Positions 42,931 to 52,105 of a DNA stretch of 64,000 bases are shown piece by piece. Origin of the DNA: a bacterium (lineage in GTDB: Bacteria; Gemmatimonadota; Glassbacteria; GWA2-58-10); NCBI GenBank assembly GCA_021372515.1, contig JAJFUG010000039.1:1-64000 (forward strand), in the 5' to 3' direction. Positions within the stretch are counted from its first letter, which is position 1; every line of letters begins with the position of its first letter. Made by a program: the position numbers and the translations under genes. A model generated the notes under the pieces. It did not search any database. It had not been told where the DNA came from and saw nothing but the letters and a program-made list of their open reading frames with translations.

Positions 42931-44358
42931 TTGGCTCAGAACAGTAAAATGATAGTCCGTTTCGCGCCCAGCCCCACCGGCTATCTTCATATCGGCGGGG
43001 CGCGCACGGCGCTGTTCAACTACCTGCTGGCCCGTCACAACGGCGGCCGGTTCCTTCTGCGCATCGAGGACACCGACCGCGAGCGCTCCACCGAGCCGGC
43101 CGTGCGCGCTATCCTGGAGGGCCTGGCCTGGCTGGGCCTGGAGCATGACGGCGAGATAGTGTTCCAGTCGCTGGGCTTCGACCGTCACCGCGCGGATGCC
43201 GCCCGTCTTCTCGAAAGCGGCGCGGCCTACCGCTGTTTCTGCACCCAGGACCAGATCGAGGCCCGGCGGGCCGAGAAGAACCTCTATATCTACGACCGCA
43301 AGTGTGCCGCCCTCGACCCGGCCGAGAGCGCGCGGCGGGCCGCCGCGGGCGAGTCTTTCGCCGTGCGGTTCCGGGTCCCGGCGGGCGAGACCGTGTTCGA
43401 GGACATGGTGCACGGCAGTCTCAGGTTCGACAACAAGGAGATCGAGGATTTCGTGATCCTGCGCTCGGACGGCACCCCGACCTACCAACTGGCCGTGGTC
43501 TCGGACGATATCGAGATGGGGATCACCCATATCCTGCGCGGGGATGACCATGTCTCCAACACGCCCAAGCAGATACTGCTCTACCGGGCCCTGGGCAGGA
43601 CCGTCCCCGTTTTCGGCCACGTGCCGCTGATCCTGGGCCCGGACAAGAAACGCCTCTCCAAGCGCCACGGCGCCACCAGCCTGACCGAGTACCGCGACAT
43701 GGGCTTCCTGGCCCCGGCGCTGTTCAATTTCCTGGCCCTGCTGGGCTGGTCGCCCGGGGAGGACCGGGAAATTCTTTCCCGTCAGGAGCTTGTCGAGCTG
43801 TTCTCGGTCGGCTCGATCGGCAAGAAAAGCGCGGTGTTCGACCAGGCCAAGCTGGAGTGGATGAACGGCCAGTACCTGTCGGCGCTGGACCCGGAGGTGA
43901 TCCTGCCGCTGGTGGAGGCGGATTTCAGGGCCGCCGGGCTGCTGGCCGCCCAGCCGGATGAAAAGGCGCTCGCCTACCTCAAGCGCGTGCTGGCCCTGGT
44001 GCGCGAGCGTTGCCGGTTCGTGCGCGATTTCGCGGTCCAGGCGCGCTGCTATTTCCCGGTCGCCCTGGAGTACGACCCGGAGGTGGTGGCAAAGCGCTGG
44101 AGCGCCGAAACGCCCGCCCAGCTTACAGCCCTGCGGGAGGCCCTGGCGACGGCGCCGCAGTGGCAGGCCCCCGAGCTGGAGGCCGGGCTGCGGGCCGTGG
44201 CAGAGAAATTGCAGGTCTCGGCCGGTAAGCTGATCCACCCGCTGCGCCTGGCCCTGACCGGGGCCGGGGTGAGTCCGGGGATTTTCGAGGTGCTGGAGCT
44301 GCTGGGACGCGAGCTGTCGCTGGCGAGGATCGCCCAGGCCCTGGAGCGCCTGGGCTGA
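42931..44358 (+). CDS. gltX: Glutamate--tRNA ligase
   Basis: A 475-residue class I aminoacyl-tRNA synthetase. The HIGH-type motif is PTGYLHIGGA (14-23) and the KMSKS-type motif is KKRLSKRHG (about 238-246). The C-terminal anticodon-binding domain is all-helical, as in bacterial GluRS. Start TTG 42931 with GAGG and an A-run upstream; ATG 42949 is possible but lacks a site. A separate GlnRS is encoded at 47171, so this enzyme probably charges only tRNA-Glu. Confidence 0.95.
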   Translation: MAQNSKMIVRFAPSPTGYLHIGGARTALFNYLLARHNGGRFLLRIEDTDRERSTEPAVRAILEGLAWLGLEHDGEIVFQSLGFDRHRADAARLLESGAAYRCFCTQDQIEARRAEKNLYIYDRKCAALDPAESARRAAAGESFAVRFRVPAGETVFEDMVHGSLRFDNKEIEDFVILRSDGTPTYQLAVVSDDIEMGITHILRGDDHVSNTPKQILLYRALGRTVPVFGHVPLILGPDKKRLSKRHGATSLTEYRDMGFLAPALFNFLALLGWSPGEDREILSRQELVELFSVGSIGKKSAVFDQAKLEWMNGQYLSALDPEVILPLVEADFRAAGLLAAQPDEKALAYLKRVLALVRERCRFVRDFAVQARCYFPVALEYDPEVVAKRWSAETPAQLTALREALATAPQWQAPELEAGLRAVAEKLQVSAGKLIHPLRLALTGAGVSPGIFEVLELLGRELSLARIAQALERLG

Positions 44359-44448
44359 GAGCGCCGCGCGCTGGCGACAGGTGGAATTGCGAGATTAAGG
44401 TGTTTATAATCAAGAAGTAACGATCCACACCCAAACCGCTGTGACCGG

Positions 44449-46815
44449 ATGCCGTCCATGCATGTTCACAAGTTCCGCCTCTTACGCCTGGCCGGAATGC
44501 TCCTTTGCCTGGGGCTCGACGTGCTTGCGCTCCCCCTGGCGGCGCAGGTCCCGGTGGACCCGGCGAACACCACCAGCGGCGACATCAACCACGACGGGGT
44601 GTTCGACCAGATCGACCTGATCCAGCTCGAACGCGCGGTCACGCTCAAGCTCAGCCTGCCTGCCGCCGAGACTGCCACCTGCGATGTGGACGGCAACGGC
44701 AGGCTGACCGGCTTTGATCTCCTGGTCATGACCCAGGCCCTCAAGCGCGCCCAGAGCACCGGGGTGAGCATGTTCGACGCGATCAAGAGCACGATCGAGG
44801 TCGACCTGGCCAAGGAGGGGGACAATGTCCAGACCTATCTCGACCTGGCCCGTTTCATGGCCAAGGAGGGCCGTCTGGACCGCTCGCGGCAGGTGCTCGA
44901 AAGCATAATGGAGGCCCTCGACACCCGTCACCCGCTCTACGAGGCGATCAACGCCACCCTGCACGACATAGAGGATAAGGAAGCGGCCAAGCGGCTGCTC
45001 GAAGAGGGCGCCGATAAAGAGGCGATCTACGACGCCTCCGAGGACCCCTCCGGCAAGATAAGCCTGCGCCGGAAAGTGATCGAGATGAAAAACAAGCTCA
45101 CCGACCTGATGAAAGACCAGAGTTTCGCCGCCAGCTACGACAGCAAGCGCACCCAGGGCAAGCTGGATGCGGTGATGGACAACATGCTGCGCAAGATCGG
45201 CAAGGATCAGGACGTGGATCCGGGCGACATCACCAAGTTCAACGGTGATGTGCGCTCGGTGCTGGAAGACCCGGACAATATCGTCGGAAGCCTTTCCGTC
45301 GACCAGCGTAACCAGATCGTCAAGATCGTGGACCAGTCCACCGGCGATATGCGCGACACGGCGATGGACCTGCGGCAGAGGATCAGCGCCGCAAAAAGCC
45401 AGAGCGAGCCCGAGTCCCAGGGCGGGGGCCTGATCCGCCAGGAGATCCTGGACCGCCGCAAGTGGAACACCGACGGTGCCGCGGACAACCTGAGAGTGGA
45501 CAAGCTGATCGTGGCCAACAGCCCCAAGATATCGCCCGATACGATCAGCATCGTCTCCCCCCTGTATAACCTGAACTGGGATGTCTCGAACGTCCTGGGG
45601 GCCAGGGATGCCGCGGTGGAGATCAGCAAGGTGGACAAGAAATTCGCCAACCCGCGCGGGGCCCAGGTGGACAAGGACAACACCCTGTACTACAACCCCT
45701 CGATGGGCGGCGTGTCCGGCCAGCGCCGCGGCAGCGCGCTCGAGCTGGAGGGCGAGGGCACCTACCAGTACCGGGTGGCGGCCCTGGACAACCGTGGAGA
45801 GATGATCAGCCGCTTCTCCGACGCGGCCGAGCTGATCGTGGTGGCCAACAACGTCAATATCCTGGCCAACCAGCCCAATGTCTCCCCGGACACGATCTAT
45901 CCCGGGAACCCGACCTACACTTTCAAGTGGGACATCGGCAACATCGAGGGGGCCAAGGACGTCGCGGTGGAGATATCCAACCCCAATACCCCGTTCTCCA
46001 ATCCCGGCGGGCGTGAGCGCGACCGGGTGAACACGTTCTTTTTCAACCCCTCGCTGGGACGGTTGAGCGGCTCTTTCGGCTCCAACATCGACGGCCTGTC
46101 GGGGCCGGGCCTCTACCTGTTCCGCGTGATCGGGGTCAGCCCGGTCGGCGATTTCGTCGGCCAGTGGTCCCCCCCCGACACCCTGATCGTGACCACCGAC
46201 GAGGTCGCGGCAGTGGCCCGCGAGAACCCGCCCGAGGTCTTGCTGCCGCCCAAGGTGGCTTTCCAGGATACGGCACTTGTGGTGAGTTGGGATGTCAGTG
46301 CGGTCAAAGCGGCACGCAGTATCTCACTGGAGGTGGCCCTGAGCGACACCGGAGGCAGCGCTTCGGAGAAGGCGGTCCTGAACCGCAAGCTCCCCGGCGC
46401 CAGCGGCTCGACCGTCCTGAAACTCAACGAGCTGGAGGGCCGCGGGCGCTACGTGTTCCGGGTGGCCGCCGCCGATTCCAGCGGGACGCTGGTCACCATG
46501 TGGAGCCGTCCCGAAACCTGGAGATACCGCGGTCAGTCCTCGGCTGCGGATACGCTTGAAAAAAATGCCAAATCCCAGGCCGCCCAGGAGCCCGACACAC
46601 CGGGGCTGGGGGCGCCCGAGGGCAAGGAGCTGCGCGTGGCCACGGACAAATCACCGCTCTACGCCGACAAATCGCTCTCCAGCACGGAGCTGGCCAGCCT
46701 GAACAAGGGTGACAGCCTGATCCTGGTCTCCAGCGACGGCATGTGGAACCGGGTCTACTACGCCCCCAAGCGCACCTATGGCTGGGTGCTGAACATCAAT
46801 ATCGAGGAACGCTGA
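44449..46815 (+). CDS. Secreted dockerin-like, beta-domain and SH3-type multidomain protein
   Basis: A 788-residue exported protein. After a signal peptide (about 1-33) comes a dockerin type I-like domain (about 43-103) with two calcium loops (DINHDGVFDQID, DVDGNGRLTGFD). Then follow a helical region (about 110-330), three fibronectin-like beta domains (about 350-470, 470-590, 590-695) and a C-terminal SH3b-type domain (about 725-788: LRVATDKSPLYADKSLSS...YGWVLNI). The first two beta domains share near-repeats such as ISPDTISIVSP and VSPDTIYPGNP. No enzyme domain is seen; a surface scaffold or peptidoglycan-associated protein is plausible. The ribosome-binding site is weak, and ATG 44458 is an alternative. 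Confidence 0.72.
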   Translation: MPSMHVHKFRLLRLAGMLLCLGLDVLALPLAAQVPVDPANTTSGDINHDGVFDQIDLIQLERAVTLKLSLPAAETATCDVDGNGRLTGFDLLVMTQALKRAQSTGVSMFDAIKSTIEVDLAKEGDNVQTYLDLARFMAKEGRLDRSRQVLESIMEALDTRHPLYEAINATLHDIEDKEAAKRLLEEGADKEAIYDASEDPSGKISLRRKVIEMKNKLTDLMKDQSFAASYDSKRTQGKLDAVMDNMLRKIGKDQDVDPGDITKFNGDVRSVLEDPDNIVGSLSVDQRNQIVKIVDQSTGDMRDTAMDLRQRISAAKSQSEPESQGGGLIRQEILDRRKWNTDGAADNLRVDKLIVANSPKISPDTISIVSPLYNLNWDVSNVLGARDAAVEISKVDKKFANPRGAQVDKDNTLYYNPSMGGVSGQRRGSALELEGEGTYQYRVAALDNRGEMISRFSDAAELIVVANNVNILANQPNVSPDTIYPGNPTYTFKWDIGNIEGAKDVAVEISNPNTPFSNPGGRERDRVNTFFFNPSLGRLSGSFGSNIDGLSGPGLYLFRVIGVSPVGDFVGQWSPPDTLIVTTDEVAAVARENPPEVLLPPKVAFQDTALVVSWDVSAVKAARSISLEVALSDTGGSASEKAVLNRKLPGASGSTVLKLNELEGRGRYVFRVAAADSSGTLVTMWSRPETWRYRGQSSAADTLEKNAKSQAAQEPDTPGLGAPEGKELRVATDKSPLYADKSLSSTELASLNKGDSLILVSSDGMWNRVYYAPKRTYGWVLNINIEER

Positions 46816-46844
46816 GCCGCGGCGGGCCGCGCTCCGAATCAGGC

Positions 46845-46873
46845 TTGACAAGCTTAAAGCGTTGGCTTAAATT
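46845..46873 (+). promoter_or_regulatory. Sigma-70 promoter of tRNA-Gln
   Basis: TTGACA (46845-46850), 17-bp spacer, TAAATT (46868-46873); transcription would start about 20 bp before the tRNA. Confidence 0.65.
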
Positions 46874-46898
46874 GTGTGTGCCTTTAAATAGAAATAAT

Positions 46899-46974
46899 TG
46901 CCCGATGGTGTAATTGGCAACACGCCTGACTCTGGATCAGGAGTCTCCAGGTTCGAGTCCTGGTCGGGCAACCA
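46899..46974 (+). tRNA. tRNA-Gln (anticodon CTG)
   Basis: A 76-nt tRNA with CCA encoded. Acceptor TGCCCGA pairs with TCGGGCA, anticodon stem CCTGA/TCAGG encloses loop CTCTGGA (anticodon CTG), and the T-arm is CCAGG-TTCGAGT-CCTGG. It lies directly before glnS, the enzyme that charges it. Confidence 0.95.
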
Positions 46975-47010
46975 TAAAAAGGGGTCGGCGGCAGGCCGGC
47001 GCCCGCTGAG

Positions 47011-47047
47011 AGCCCCGGAGCAGACAGTTCCGGGGCTTTTCTTCTTG
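47011..47047 (+). terminator. Terminator between tRNA-Gln and glnS
   Basis: AGCCCCGGA (47011-47019) pairs with TCCGGGGCT (47029-47037), followed by TTTCTTCTT. It would end most tRNA transcripts and allow some read-through into glnS. Confidence 0.8.
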
Positions 47048-47170
47048 CAAACCACCGCGAGACTTGGCAAATTTCTACCGCTACCGGTGGCTGCGTATCA
47101 GCCGGGGCCGCTACATCCCGCGGACAAGAACTATTCAGGCAAATCTGTCATTTCAGAAAGGATTCACGGT

Positions 47171-48877
47171 ATGGACAGGCCGAATACCGCTCCAGGCACC
47201 GATTTTATCCGGGCCATCGTGGATGAGGACAATCGCACGGGCAAGTACGGCGGACGGGTGGTGACCCGGTTCCCGCCCGAACCCAACGGTTTCCTGCATA
47301 TCGGCCATGCCAAGAGTATCTGCCTGAACTTCGGGGTCGCGAGTCAGAACGGCGGGGTCACTCACCTGCGCTTCGACGACACCAACCCCTGCAAGGAGGA
47401 GGACCGCTATGTCGAGTCCATCCAGGAGGATGTGCGCTGGCTGGGGTTCGACTGGGGCAGCCACCTCTACTACGCCTCGGACTATTTCGAGCAGCTCTAC
47501 CAGTGGGCGGTAGTGCTGATAAACAAAGGCCTGGCCTATGTCTGCGAGCTGAGCGCCGAACAGGTGCGCCAATATCGCGGCACCCTGACCGAGCCGGGAC
47601 GGCCCAGCCCCTGGCGTGACCGGTCGGTCGAGGAAAACCTCGACCTGTTCGAGCGCATGCGCGCGGGCGAATTCGAGGAGGGCAGCCACACCCTGCGGGC
47701 CAGGATCGACATGGCCTCGCCCAATGTCAACCTGCGCGACCCGGTGATGTACCGTATCCTCAAGGCCCGTCACCACCGCACCGGCGACAAGTGGTGCATC
47801 TACCCGATGTACGACTACGCCCACGGCCAGAGCGACTCCATTGAGCGTATCACCCACTCGATTTGCACTCTCGAATTCGAGGACCACCGTCCCCTTTACG
47901 ACTGGTTCATCCAGGCGATCGGCATTTACGCCCCGCAGCAGATCGAGTTCGCCCGTCTCAACCTGACCTACACCGTGCTGAGCAAGCGCAAGCTGCTCGA
48001 GCTGGTGCAGGACAACCTGGTGAGCGGCTGGGACGACCCGCGCATGCCCACCATCTCGGGCCTGCGCCGCCGCGGCTACACACCCAAATCGATCCGCGAC
48101 TTCGCCGACCGCATCGGCGTGGCCAAGACCGACAGCACGGTGGACATCCAACTCCTGGAATATTTCGTCCGCGAGGACCTGAACCTGGTCGCCCCGCGGC
48201 GCATGGCAGTGCTGGAGCCGCTGCGCCTGGTGATCGACAACTACCCCGAGGACAAGAGTGAGGAGTTCGAGCTGATCAACAACCCGGAGGACCTGGGCGC
48301 GGGCAGCCGCCGGGCGCCGTTCTCGAAGGTGCTGTACATCGAACGCGAGGATTTCATGGAGAACCCGCCGCCCAAGTATTTCCGCCTGGCGCCCGGGCGC
48401 GAGGCGAGGCTGCGCGGGGCTTATTTCGTCAAGTGCGAAAGCCTGGTCAAGGACCCGTCCACGGGCGAGGTGACCGAGATCCATTGCACCTACGACCCGG
48501 AGACCCGCGGCGGGGACTCGCCGGACGGACGCAAGGTGAAAGCCACCCTGCACTGGGTCTCGGCGGCCCATGCGGTGAGCGCCGAGGTGCGCCTGTTCGA
48601 TCACCTGTTCGGTAAAGAGGACCCGGGCGAACTGGAGCCGGGGGTGACCGACTGGCGGGCCAACCTCAACCCGAACTCCCTGACCGTGCTCAAGGACTGC
48701 CGTCTGGAGCCCTGCCTCAAGGACGCCGCCGCGGGAGCGCGTTTCCAGTTCGAGCGCAAGGGCTATTTCTGCGCGGACCCCGACTCCAGGCCCGGCGCGC
48801 CGGTGTTCAACCGCACGGTCACGCTGCGCGACACCTGGGCCAAGATACAGAAAACCCAGGGCGAGGGACAGGCCTGA
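47171..48877 (+). CDS. glnS: Glutamine--tRNA ligase
   Basis: A 568-residue class I synthetase that charges tRNA-Gln directly. The opening [18 protein letters not shown] and the HIGH-type motif [15 protein letters not shown] are those of GlnRS. The KMSKS-type motif is [10 protein letters not shown]. The C-terminal anticodon domain is beta-barrel as in GlnRS, with length close to the E. coli enzyme. AGAAAGGA precedes ATG 47171; an upstream in-frame extension runs through the tRNA and is not real. GlnRS is uncommon outside Proteobacteria, so its presence hints at old transfer. Confidence 0.95.
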   Translation: MDRPNTAPGTDFIRAIVDEDNRTGKYGGRVVTRFPPEPNGFLHIGHAKSICLNFGVASQNGGVTHLRFDDTNPCKEEDRYVESIQEDVRWLGFDWGSHLYYASDYFEQLYQWAVVLINKGLAYVCELSAEQVRQYRGTLTEPGRPSPWRDRSVEENLDLFERMRAGEFEEGSHTLRARIDMASPNVNLRDPVMYRILKARHHRTGDKWCIYPMYDYAHGQSDSIERITHSICTLEFEDHRPLYDWFIQAIGIYAPQQIEFARLNLTYTVLSKRKLLELVQDNLVSGWDDPRMPTISGLRRRGYTPKSIRDFADRIGVAKTDSTVDIQLLEYFVREDLNLVAPRRMAVLEPLRLVIDNYPEDKSEEFELINNPEDLGAGSRRAPFSKVLYIEREDFMENPPPKYFRLAPGREARLRGAYFVKCESLVKDPSTGEVTEIHCTYDPETRGGDSPDGRKVKATLHWVSAAHAVSAEVRLFDHLFGKEDPGELEPGVTDWRANLNPNSLTVLKDCRLEPCLKDAAAGARFQFERKGYFCADPDSRPGAPVFNRTVTLRDTWAKIQKTQGEGQA

Positions 48878-48907
48878 GTCATTATCCGGGAGTTGAATTG
48901 CGAACAC

Positions 48908-48948
48908 AGCCCCGACGGTTGGCAGGACCGCCGCCGGGGCTTTTGAAT
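48908..48948 (+). terminator. Terminator after glnS
   Basis: AGCCCCGACGG pairs with CCGCCGGGGCT (one mismatch, 12-nt loop) and is followed by TTTGAATT. Confidence 0.7.
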
Positions 48949-48964
48949 TGAGGGACAAGGGGAA

Positions 48965-49768
48965 ATGGCACGGATCAAGGGGAACAAGAGCGAAGTCGTG
49001 CGCCTGGACCGGGTGAGCGTGGAACGCGAGGGCCGCTCCATCCTGCGCAGTGTCAGCCTGAGCGTGGAGCCTGGACAGCACTGGGTGATCGCCGGGCCCA
49101 ACGGCAGCGGCAAGACCACGCTGCTCAACGTGATAAACGCCTACCTCTGGCCCACGCGGGGACGGGTGAGCGTGCTGGGCGAGCGTTACGGCGAGGTGGA
49201 CGTGCGCGACATGCGCCGCAGGATCGGGTTTGTCACCTCGGCCCTCTACGAGCGGGTCCCCGCGCGCGAGACCTGCCTGGAAGTGATAGTTTCGGGACGC
49301 TTCGCCAGCCTGGGGATTTACGATGAACCTACCGCCGAGGACCGCGCCCTGGCCGCCGAGCAGGCGCGGTTCATGGGCCTGGAGCGGGTGCTGGGCAGCC
49401 ATTACGGCGTGCTGAGTTTCGGCGAGCGCCAGCGCACCCTGCTGGCCCGCGCCCTGGCCGCAGGGCCGCGCCTGCTGATCCTGGACGAGCCGTTCGAGGG
49501 CCTCGACCTGGGCGCGCGGGAGCGGATCATGAGCTTCCTGGACAGCCTGCTCTCCCGTCCCGACAGCCCCACAGTGCTGCTGGTGACCCACCGCATCGAG
49601 GAGATACCCTCCGCGATCACCCACGCGGCCCTGCTCAAGGCCGGGAGCATTCTGGCCGCCGGACCGCGTGAGGCTGTGCTCACCTCGGAGAACCTGAGCC
49701 GGGCCATGGACTGTAGGGTGGAGGTGCTGCGCAAGAACGGGCGCATGGCCGCGCTGGTGGGGGGATAA
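48965..49768 (+). CDS. ABC transporter ATP-binding protein
   Basis: A 267-residue ABC ATPase. Walker A GPNGSGKT (44-51), signature LSFGERQ in place of LSGGQ, Walker B LLILDEPFEGLD, and the switch His in VTHRIEEIP. The 'LSFGE' form and the wording 'VTHRIEEIP' match ModF/iron-type single ATPases that act without a linked permease. No permease or binding protein is adjacent, so the transport partner, if any, lies elsewhere. ACAAGGGGAA precedes the ATG. Confidence 0.87.
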   Translation: MARIKGNKSEVVRLDRVSVEREGRSILRSVSLSVEPGQHWVIAGPNGSGKTTLLNVINAYLWPTRGRVSVLGERYGEVDVRDMRRRIGFVTSALYERVPARETCLEVIVSGRFASLGIYDEPTAEDRALAAEQARFMGLERVLGSHYGVLSFGERQRTLLARALAAGPRLLILDEPFEGLDLGARERIMSFLDSLLSRPDSPTVLLVTHRIEEIPSAITHAALLKAGSILAAGPREAVLTSENLSRAMDCRVEVLRKNGRMAALVGG

Positions 49769-49770
49769 AA

Positions 49771-49793
49771 CGGGGCACGATACACTGTGCCCG
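49771..49793. repeat. Palindromic intergenic repeat (GGGCAC/GTGCCC)
   Basis: A degenerate member of the GGGCACG...CGTGCCC family, directly after the ABC ATPase gene. No T-run follows. Confidence 0.4.
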
Positions 49794-49948
49794 AAAGCTA
49801 CAACCCACTGTTTCACCTATAATAGGGAGATCAAAAGCCCCTTGGCCAAGGCCTTTGCATAACCCTTAAAGCGGGATGCCAAAGTTCCTCGAACCCGTCC
49901 CCGGCCTGCCGACTTATTCCAGCGCCAGCGCCGTTGCCTCATACAGCT

Positions 49949-51214
49949 TCAGGCCCCGTCATCCGAAGATAGAAGCGGCAGCTCAATTGTGAATGTGGAT
50001 CCATGTCCAGGTTTACTCTGCACATTGATACTGCCATTGTGATTTTCGATAATTCGGTACGCGATGGACAACCCCAACCCGACCCCCTGGCCCACATCCC
50101 GGGTGGAAAAAAACGGATTGAAAATATTCTGAATCATGTCTTCCGGAATGCCCACGCCATCGTCGGCAATGTCAATATGGATACGATTATCCCTCAGGCA
50201 GGTTTTCACGGTGATGGCGCCGCCCTCTTCGATTGCCTGGGTCGCGTTCAGGAGTATGTTCAGGAACACCTGGCTCAACTGCTGGGGATTGGCCGGCACT
50301 GCGGGTACTCTGCCAAGGGATTTAACGAACCGGCCTTTCTTATCGTCTACTCGGTCCTTCAACAGCGCCAGGGTGGATTCGAGCAACACATTAATATTGA
50401 CCGGAGACGTTCTTTCGCCGGCGGAATGGGCGAAGATTAAAAGACCGGTGACAATATCCTTGATACGCTTCATACCCTGCAAAGATTCCTCAATGATTTC
50501 CGGCAAATCATTCTTCAGGTAAATATAGTTTTCATCCTCGACAACCCGGCTTAGCCCCGCATAAAAGTTTTGCAACTGTGAAGGGTCTATCCGCGAGTCG
50601 GTATGGATAAGCTTTTCCAACGATTCGACATAAGTGAAAAACTCCCGGACATTGTCGCGAATGGCTCCCAGGTTGCATAGAATGAAACCGGCGGGATTGT
50701 TGATCTCGTGGGCCACACCGGCTGCAAGCTGGCCGATGCCTGCCATTTTTTCCGAGCGGACAAGATTGTTGCGGGTTTCCTCCAGTCGTTCCAAAGTTTC
50801 CCGCAGATCATCTAATGCCTTCTCCCGCTCCTCGACAATCCGACACAATTCCATCCCCGCAACTATTTCTCCCTGATCGTTCCTGAGCGGCGACGCAATG
50901 TTCTCGAAACGGAAAGAGACTCCATCCTTGGTAATCCCCACCCGTAACGCCTTGGTCAATTTACCAGTGCGAAAGGCTTCAACTATCGGGCAACCAGCAC
51001 AGATCATGTCGCGTTTTTCATAGACGCTGTAGCAATATCCCCCGATGTGCGATCCGAAGTTGTCGATCATGAACTGGTTCTGGTAGACGATTCGCATGTT
51101 CAGATCCTGTATGCTTAGCCCGTCGCCCATCGAGTGCATAATGTTATCCAGCAATCTGGAAGCATCCGTCATAATTTTTCTGGCATTCTCGAAGCATTCA
51201 TCGGAGTTGATCAT
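49949..51214 (-). CDS. Cytoplasmic PAS-domain sensor histidine kinase
   Basis: A 421-residue kinase without membrane helices. It has a PAS domain (about 20-130), a coiled linker (EEREKALDDLRETLERLEET), an H-box (LAAGVAHEINNPAGFI), an N-box (FLNILLNATQAIEEG), and G boxes (DIADDGVGIPED, GQGVGLGLSIAYRI). The PAS domain has Cys in YCYSVYEKRDMICAGCP, a CxxCP pair often seen in anaerobe PAS kinases, which might sense redox or bind a cluster. GAGGCGG precedes the ATG. No response regulator is adjacent, so it is an orphan. Base composition here is lower in GC than in neighbouring genes. Confidence 0.88.
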   Translation of the reverse strand: MINSDECFENARKIMTDASRLLDNIMHSMGDGLSIQDLNMRIVYQNQFMIDNFGSHIGGYCYSVYEKRDMICAGCPIVEAFRTGKLTKALRVGITKDGVSFRFENIASPLRNDQGEIVAGMELCRIVEEREKALDDLRETLERLEETRNNLVRSEKMAGIGQLAAGVAHEINNPAGFILCNLGAIRDNVREFFTYVESLEKLIHTDSRIDPSQLQNFYAGLSRVVEDENYIYLKNDLPEIIEESLQGMKRIKDIVTGLLIFAHSAGERTSPVNINVLLESTLALLKDRVDDKKGRFVKSLGRVPAVPANPQQLSQVFLNILLNATQAIEEGGAITVKTCLRDNRIHIDIADDGVGIPEDMIQNIFNPFFSTRDVGQGVGLGLSIAYRIIENHNGSINVQSKPGHGSTFTIELPLLSSDDGA

Positions 51215-51320
51215 ATAGCCGCCTCACGATCCGGAAAGTTGAAAGACAATGTATTCCATTGTCCCGGATACAATTCCACCGTTTCCTCTGTCGTAGATAC
51301 TTAAAACGTAGGCACTAATG

Positions 51321-51351
51321 ATTATATGACAAGAATACGACAGGTTGTCAA
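51321..51351 (-). promoter_or_regulatory. Candidate promoter of the PAS kinase
   Basis: On the minus strand TTGACA (51351-51346) and TATAAT (51326-51321), both perfect, but the 19-bp spacer is long. Confidence 0.4.
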
Positions 51352-51380
51352 TACAGGATCGGCCCAACAGTTAGTGTCGG

Positions 51381-51409
51381 CCTTGAAAGTATCGGTCGAC
51401 CTTTCAAGG
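51381..51409. repeat. Inverted repeat CCTTGAAAG ... CTTTCAAGG
   Basis: Perfect 9-bp arms around an 11-bp centre upstream of the kinase promoter. It may be a regulator site or a hairpin; no T-run is present. Confidence 0.4.
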
Positions 51410-51607
51410 GGTTTCCGGATACTTGGCAACACCCGATTTTCAGCGCTGAGCATCATTTTAGGGTGGGATTGTAAAGTGTAAGCAGAAAAGCAGCTTAAAA
51501 AGGGGTGGTATGATTGAAGATCGTCGAGCTGAGCCAGAATACCGATTCTCCCTTAACAAAGGGGACGCCCGCGAAGCGGACTGTTCGGTTTTTTCCACCA
51601 TGAGATT

Positions 51608-51637
51608 GTAAAAAGGGCATGCTGCTCCGCATGCCCT
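51608..51637 (-). terminator. Intrinsic terminator of the micro-protein gene
   Basis: GGGCATGC (51615-51622) pairs with GCATGCCC (51629-51636); on the minus strand TTTTTAC follows. It lies about 55 bp after the small gene's stop. Confidence 0.8.
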
Positions 51638-51690
51638 GCATACACCCGAGGGAGAACCGGGATTGTTACACCGCTGCACCCGGCTTCCAG

Positions 51691-51804
51691 TCACCCGGCT
51701 CTTTTGGGTTGCCGGTCCTGAATCTTTTTCTGCTTCTGATCCTGTTTCTTGTTTGTCTGTTTCTGGTTCTTCTCCTTATCTTTCTTGCCGCCTCTGTCTC
51801 CCAT
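51691..51804 (-). CDS. 37-residue lysine/glutamine-rich micro-protein
   Basis: ATG 51804 with AAAGGTGG upstream opens a 37-codon gene ending TGA at 51691. The product begins MGDRGGKKDKEKNQKQ and ends RQPKRAG; it is almost wholly Lys, Gln, Asp and Glu, so very soluble and probably disordered. Short proteins of this form (MGDKG-x-KDK...QPK) occur in several anaerobe genomes as unnamed families, from memory. The good ribosome-binding site, its own terminator and the skewed composition support a real gene. Function unknown; nucleic-acid binding is possible because of its charge. Confidence 0.65.
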   Translation of the reverse strand: MGDRGGKKDKEKNQKQTNKKQDQKQKKIQDRQPKRAG

Positions 51805-52105
51805 CGCGCACCACCTTTCAGTTATCTTCCTGCCGTGTTAATCTCAAGCTTCGAGATCAGACAGCCGATACGAACCTGTCTGAAACGTTTATCCGTGTTG
51901 AGGGTACCTCTCTTTTTTTGCACTGTCAAGTAAAAAACCCTCCTGTTTTTCCAGAGACCGGGTCATCCAACGCCTTTGCCGGCTGATGTTATCCGTGCAG
52001 TCCGCTGGCATCCGCGCCATTCTGGATTCGGAGATCACAAAAAAGCAGGGGCACGGTGCGCCGTGCCCCTGCGAGTGCTTTCATATCCCTCGGGACTATC
52101 CTCCC
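51805..52105. other. 301-bp intergenic region
   Basis: Apart from the terminator palindrome at 52036-52072, no gene or clear promoter is seen. Confidence 0.4.
52036..52072 (-). terminator. Terminator of the SGNH hydrolase gene, from the palindromic repeat family
   Basis: GCAGGGGCACGG (52045-52056) pairs with CCGTGCCCCTGC (52061-52072) around a 4-nt loop; on the minus strand TTTTTTGTG follows. It shares its core with the palindromes at 4312, 40938 and 49771. Confidence 0.85.

Larger units (their letters stand above)
51215..51690. other. 476-bp intergenic region
   Basis: Lower GC than average. It holds a candidate promoter for the kinase (51321-51351), an inverted repeat (51381-51409) and the terminator of the micro-protein gene (51608-51637). 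No protein gene is supported. Confidence 0.5.

Noticed and set aside
47153-49816. 887-codon open frame on the minus strand across glnS and the ABC ATPase gene
   Set aside because: Antisense shadow of high-GC coding sequence; no ribosome-binding site, no family features, and the plus-strand genes are certain.
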